Shown here one piece after another: positions 60,553 through 64,000 of a stretch of DNA of 64,000 nucleotides. Each line of letters begins with the position of its first letter. Positions within the stretch are counted from its first letter, which is position 1. Location: NCBI RefSeq assembly GCF_000931445.1, contig NZ_CP010849.1, forward strand, positions 3,844,001 through 3,908,000, written 5' to 3'. The position numbers were made by a program, and so were the translations under genes. The notes below the pieces were generated by a model that made no database searches, was not told where the DNA came from, and saw only the letters and a list, made by a program, of their open reading frames with translations. The stretch is from Streptomyces cyaneogriseus subsp. noncyanogenus (GTDB taxonomy: Bacteria > Actinomycetota > Actinomycetes > Streptomycetales > Streptomycetaceae).

Positions 60553-61806
60553 GTGGAACCGCTGACGGTAATTCCACGCAGTGTGCTGGAGAGAGGGGAC
60601 GTACAAGACGCCCTGGAAGCACGCGATTTCGGAAAACTGTTCGTATTGATGCGCACATGGGCAGGGATCAGCTTCAATCGCATTGCCGAAGCGTGCGACA
60701 TCAAGTCATCTCGCGTCAGCCAGATCGCGCGGGGTGACGCTTCGATCACGTCGCTGGCCAAGATCGAGCAAATCGCGGACGCATTCAGAATCCCCGGCCG
60801 CATGCTCGGGCTCGCTCCCCGCCCATGGGAACCGACACCCTCGAGTTTACCGGCTGGGGTGACCTCCGCGCGCCTTCCCCTGCTGAACGCGGAACGCGGG
60901 GAAGCGTACGCCCAGGCGATTCGGGAGACGTCCAAGCGGTTGGTCGCGCTCGACAATGAGCTGAACGGGCTGCCCATTGCCGACATGGCCGCACGGGCGT
61001 TCAAGGCAGTACACAGGCGCCTCGGTGAAGGCGACTACGACCAGCGCCACGAGAGAGATATCAGGGCCGCGGCTGCCGAGTTGGCCGAAGTCGCGGGATG
61101 GGCGTTGTTCGACGCGGAGAAGCACGGTGCTGCTCGCAGATTCAACCAAGAAGCTCTACTTCTCGCGAAACTTTCCGGCGATCGAGCCATTGAACTGTTG
61201 ATCATGCAGAACATGGCCATGCACTCCGGGTGGCTGGGGCGCTCACGCGAAGAGTTGGCGATCGCACGGTCCATTGTCGAGGGAGGAAGCCTGACACCTC
61301 GGGTGGAAGCGGTCTTCCGGATTCGTGAAGCCAAGGGGCTCGCAGGCACAGGACAGGAAACCGAAGCGGTGCGCTTGTTCGAGCGCGCTCGCTCCTTGGT
61401 ACAGGAAGGGGAGCGGAGCGGCGATCCCTTCTGGGTGTGGTGGATCACCACGGACGAGATCGACGGACAGCAAGGCTTCGCCCTCCAAGAGGCCAGGCAA
61501 TGGAAAAAGGGAATTCCTCACCTGCAGAGGGCTGTACGTCAAGAAGCGGGGGCAAAAGTCGGGTATCGAAACATTTCGGCCGTCCGCCTGCTCGCTTGCT
61601 ATTTGGAGGTTGGCGCCTGGCGCGAAGCCGAAGACCTGGCCCTGGACATCCTGCCCGCCATCAGTGAAACATCGTCCGCCCGAACGATGAGATTGCTGAC
61701 CGACGCCGCGCAACGCGGGAAATCACTCCCCGCGGCCCCGGCCGACCTGCGTGACGCGCTGCACCACATCGAAAGCGTGATGGACGAAGACCCCTACGAG
61801 GTCTGA
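60553..61806 (+). CDS. XRE-family regulator with TPR-like sensor domain
   Basis: The helix-turn-helix (FVLMRTWAGISFNRIAEACD IKSSRVSQIARGDASITSLA) is followed by about 330 residues of TPR-like helices with less GC bias than neighbours. I prefer the GTG at 60553 (417 aa) because the predicted -10 at 60514 would place an upstream ATG in the promoter; GTG 60583 is also possible. A 25-base palindrome precedes it and the two divergent small genes. The regulator probably represses the module and is relieved by an unknown signal bound by the helical domain. Confidence 0.86.
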   Translation: MEPLTVIPRSVLERGDVQDALEARDFGKLFVLMRTWAGISFNRIAEACDIKSSRVSQIARGDASITSLAKIEQIADAFRIPGRMLGLAPRPWEPTPSSLPAGVTSARLPLLNAERGEAYAQAIRETSKRLVALDNELNGLPIADMAARAFKAVHRRLGEGDYDQRHERDIRAAAAELAEVAGWALFDAEKHGAARRFNQEALLLAKLSGDRAIELLIMQNMAMHSGWLGRSREELAIARSIVEGGSLTPRVEAVFRIREAKGLAGTGQETEAVRLFERARSLVQEGERSGDPFWVWWITTDEIDGQQGFALQEARQWKKGIPHLQRAVRQEAGAKVGYRNISAVRLLACYLEVGAWREAEDLALDILPAISETSSARTMRLLTDAAQRGKSLPAAPADLRDALHHIESVMDEDPYEV

Positions 61807-61951
61807 CGCAGCGTCCAGCCGTTACGTCACCTCCGTCGAGGTGCGGCAGCGCATCATGGGCGGGCTTCACCCGTGCGCCCCGGTCGCGTGGACCGGGGCG
61901 CGAGGGCAGCGGCGGCGGATGTGCTCCGGGCGGCGGCCCACGGCCCCCGCG

Positions 61952-62344
61952 TCACCGCAGCGCGTGTCCCGTCGTGGCGTCCACGTGGTCCGGTACCTCC
62001 TCGTGGCGGTCGCCGACGGTGAGGGTGCCGGTGGGTTCGAAGAGGAGGATCTCGGTGGGGACGGGGGCGTACGGCTTGTGCTCCGTGCCGCGCGGCACCG
62101 TGAAGACCGAGCCCTTCGGCAGGACGACCGTGCGTTCGCCGGCCGGCTCCCGCAGGCCGATGCGGAGTTCCCCGGACAGGACGAGGAAGAACTCGTCGGT
62201 GTGGTCGTGGACGTGCCAGACGTGTTCGCCTTCCACCTTGGCGACGCGGACGTCGTAGTCGTTGACGGCGGTGACGATGCGGGGGCTCCACTGCTCGTCG
62301 AAGGAGGTGAGGGCGGCGGCGAGAGAGATCGGTTCCTGGGTCAT
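61952..62344 (-). CDS. Cupin-domain protein
   Basis: 130 aa of single-cupin type. Metal-binding motif 1 is HVHDHTDEFFLVLSGELRIG and the later motif includes FTVPRGTEHKPYAP. GAGGATGACC precedes the ATG. It is divergent from the GlxA-type regulator with 51 bases between the starts, so the regulator may control it. Catalytic reaction unknown; small cupins include dioxygenases, isomerases and binding proteins. Confidence 0.88.
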   Translation of the reverse strand: MTQEPISLAAALTSFDEQWSPRIVTAVNDYDVRVAKVEGEHVWHVHDHTDEFFLVLSGELRIGLREPAGERTVVLPKGSVFTVPRGTEHKPYAPVPTEILLFEPTGTLTVGDRHEEVPDHVDATTGHALR

Positions 62345-62395
62345 GCGGTCATCCTCGGGGTATCCCGCGCACCGCACGAGTGCTAGGAATCGCAC

Positions 62396-63409
62396 ATGCC
62401 GCAAGGATTCTCTCAACCCGCCCGGGCCGTGCGTCCGCACCGCGTGGCCGTGATCGTCGATGAGGGCACCAACCCGTTCGAGGTGGGCGTCGCCACCGAG
62501 CTGTTCGGGCTGCCGCGGCCCGAGCTGGGGGCCGACGGCCCGCTGTACGAGGTGACGCTGTGCACGCCGGATCCGCAGGTGCGGATGAACCACGGCTTCT
62601 TCACGCTGACCGGCGTGCCGGGCCTGGAGGCGGCGGACGACGCCGACACCCTCGTCGTACCGGGCCGTCCGGACAACGTCGTCCCGCGTGGGGAGGCCGT
62701 CCTGGACGCGATCCGCCGCACGCACGCGCGCGGGGCCCGCGTGGTGAGTTTCTGCACCGGCACCTTCGCGCTCGCCGAGGCCGGGCTGCTGGACGGGCGC
62801 CGGGCGACGACCCACTGGATGTGGGCGGAGTCCTTCCGCGCGCTGCACCCGGGGGTCGTGCTGGAGCCGGACGTGCTCTTCGTCGACGAGGGCGACCTCC
62901 TCACCGCCGCGGGCAGCGCCGCCGCGCTGGATCTGGGGCTGCACCTGTGGCGGCTCGACCACGGCGCGGAGGTCGCCAACGCCGTCTCCCGGCGGCTGGT
63001 GTTCGCCGCGCACCGCGACGGCGGGCAGCGGCAGTTCGTGGAGCGGCCGGTGCCCGCCGTGCCCGACGAGTCGCTGGCACCGCTGCTGGTCTGGGCGCAG
63101 GAGCGGCTGGACCAGCCGCTGACGGTGGCGGATCTGGCGGCCCGCGCGGCGGTCTCCCCGGCCACGCTGCACCGGCGGTTCCGGGCGCAGCTCGGGACGA
63201 CGCCGCTCGCCTGGCTGACGGCCGAGCGGGTCACGCTCGCGCGGCGGCTGATCGAGCGCGGGGAGGTACGGCTGGACGTGGTGGCCGCCCGGTGCGGCCT
63301 CGGCACCGCCGCGAACCTGCGGGCGCGGCTGCGGCGGGAGACCGGACTCAGCCCGTCGGCCTACCGGCGGCGTTTCGCACCGGCCGCCGGGGAACCGCTC
63401 CGTGCATGA
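62396..63409 (+). CDS. GlxA-family AraC regulator with DJ-1/PfpI domain
   Basis: Residues 15-175 form a DJ-1/PfpI-like domain with Cys120 in VVSFCTGTFALAEAGLL. The C-terminal 100 residues hold two AraC helix-turn-helices (LTVADLAARAAVSPATLHRR, VAARCGLGTAANLRARLRRE). 337 aa. The regulator is divergent from the cupin gene and overlaps the LURP-one gene (ATGA), so one operon on this strand is likely. Typical members sense small nitrogen or carbon compounds. Confidence 0.9.
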   Translation: MPQGFSQPARAVRPHRVAVIVDEGTNPFEVGVATELFGLPRPELGADGPLYEVTLCTPDPQVRMNHGFFTLTGVPGLEAADDADTLVVPGRPDNVVPRGEAVLDAIRRTHARGARVVSFCTGTFALAEAGLLDGRRATTHWMWAESFRALHPGVVLEPDVLFVDEGDLLTAAGSAAALDLGLHLWRLDHGAEVANAVSRRLVFAAHRDGGQRQFVERPVPAVPDESLAPLLVWAQERLDQPLTVADLAARAAVSPATLHRRFRAQLGTTPLAWLTAERVTLARRLIERGEVRLDVVAARCGLGTAANLRARLRRETGLSPSAYRRRFAPAAGEPLRA

Positions 63410-63900
63410 GATTCCTCGTGTACGACCGGCTCCTCGGCTTCGGCGACGACTACTGGATCGAGGACGACCGCGGCAACAGGGTCTTCCTCGTCGACGGCAA
63501 GGCGATGCGCCTGCGGGACAGGTGGGAGCTGAAGGACGCCCGGGGGCGGGTCCTGATCGACATCCGGCAGAAGATGCTCGCCCTGCGGGACACGATGGTG
63601 ATCGAGCGGGGCGGCGAGCCGCTGGCCCGGATCAAGCGCAAGCGGCTGTCGCTGCTGCGCAACCACTACCGGGTGGCGCTGGCCGACGGGAACGAGCTGG
63701 ACGTCAGCGGCCGGATCCTCGACCGGGAGTTCGCCATCGAGTACGACGGCGAACTGCTGGCCGTCGTCTCCCGGCGGCTGCTGACCGTGCGGGACACCTA
63801 CGGCGTGGACATCGTCCGCGAGGACGCCGATCCGGCGCTGCTCATCGCGGTGACGGTGTGCGTGATCCACCTGTCGGAGAAGGAGCGCGAGGAGGGCTGA
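63406..63900 (+). CDS. LURP-one-related (phospholipid scramblase-like) protein
   Basis: 164 aa, beta-barrel pattern of the LURP1/Tubby-like family: FLVDGKAMRLRDRWELKDARG, LARIKRKRLSLLRNHYRVAL, and ISGRIL-type strands. A C-terminal hydrophobic segment (LLIAVTVCVIHLSEKE) fits the usual buried helix of this fold. The ATG overlaps the upstream stop by ATGA, so it is translated with the GlxA regulator. Function unknown. Confidence 0.88.
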   Translation: MRFLVYDRLLGFGDDYWIEDDRGNRVFLVDGKAMRLRDRWELKDARGRVLIDIRQKMLALRDTMVIERGGEPLARIKRKRLSLLRNHYRVALADGNELDVSGRILDREFAIEYDGELLAVVSRRLLTVRDTYGVDIVREDADPALLIAVTVCVIHLSEKEREEG

Positions 63901-63948
63901 CGCCCCCGGTCCGGCGCGGTCACCGGCCCGGCGCGACTACCGGCGCGA

Positions 63949-64000
63949 CTACCGGCGCGGCGGTGCGTCCAGTCCCAGGACGCGGTCCTTCAGGGCCGGG
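63949..64000 (-). CDS. C-terminal end of a leftward gene entering from the right
   Basis: The minus strand reads PALKDRVLGLDAPPRR followed by TAG at 63949-63951. Frame and codon use suit the 3' end of a protein that continues beyond the window. A 15-base repeat GCGCGACTACCGGCG precedes it. Too little is visible to name it. Confidence 0.5.
   Translation of the reverse strand, partial: PALKDRVLGLDAPPRR

Noticed and set aside
1..64000. Secondary-metabolite gene cluster, CRISPR array, rRNA operon, IS element
   Set aside because: No PKS/NRPS or other core biosynthetic genes, no spacer-repeat arrays, no rRNA-like tracts and no DDE transposase were seen. The large LuxR regulator and DUF regulators alone do not imply a cluster.

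Overview
The window is chromosomal DNA of a Streptomyces-like actinomycete. Evidence: very high GC with strong GC3 bias, frequent GTG starts, and families typical of the genus (DUF6479, DUF6458, DUF6879, XRE-DUF5753 pairs, SpoIIE/PP2C phosphatases with GAF or PAS domains, an LAETG sortase substrate). Two site-level signals agree: a near-canonical phiC31 attB inside a pirin gene, and a 14-bp parS-like site inside aspS. From memory, the stretch phoX - VWA - metG - PH domain - aspS - PP2C - AI-2E - pirin - SseB - acyl-CoA dehydrogenase - M18 aminopeptidase matches the oriC-proximal core of Streptomyces coelicolor (about SCO3771-SCO3801). This was not checked by search.

Layout. 0-14 kb: penicillin-binding protein, PHB-depolymerase-like lipoprotein, parallel beta-helix protein, small membrane protein, large ATPase/LuxR regulator, lipoprotein, zinc-ribbon protein, GH13 alpha-glucosidase, sortase-anchored protein and nucleoside hydrolase. 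14-23 kb: a more variable block of XRE regulators with companion proteins, two Cys-rich small proteins, GNAT, methyltransferase, a glycine-rich-domain-like protein and a GntR regulator. 23-31.5 kb: a GAF-ANTAR regulator, then a leftward operon encoding a pseudocaspase-like protein, an EACC1-like companion, a transmembrane caspase-VWA protein and an orphan solute-binding lipoprotein. A SpoIIE phosphatase lies just upstream of it. 31.5-52.2 kb: conserved core, with PhoX under a clear PHO box, two aminoacyl-tRNA synthetases, stress-type phosphatases, pirin, acyl-CoA dehydrogenase and aminopeptidase. 52.2-55.6 kb: a less GC-rich control region with large palindromes, an orphan 112-aa protein and a 773-aa unknown. 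55.6-59.6 kb: an NHL-repeat thioredoxin gene interrupted by a very small integrative element. 59.7-64 kb: a divergent XRE module, a cupin and a GlxA/LURP-one pair.

Two observations stand out. First, a 2,079-bp element carries essentially only a large serine recombinase. It is bounded by direct 8-bp cores inside the NHL-thioredoxin gene. The element supplies a replacement 5' end for the gene it entered, and the displaced native 5' end survives as a 40-codon fragment beyond the far core. Removing the element in silico rebuilds an in-frame host gene, and joining its ends rebuilds an attP with an inverted repeat centred on the core. Second, the 24.6-30.1 kb operon looks like a membrane-spanning caspase-based conflict or signalling system. 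It places a cytoplasmic caspase on one side of a single membrane segment and a solute-binding-like plus VWA region on the other.

No rRNA, tRNA, CRISPR array or IS transposase was recognised. Start codons were chosen mainly on ribosome-binding sites and family length. All functional statements come from reading motifs, without any database search.
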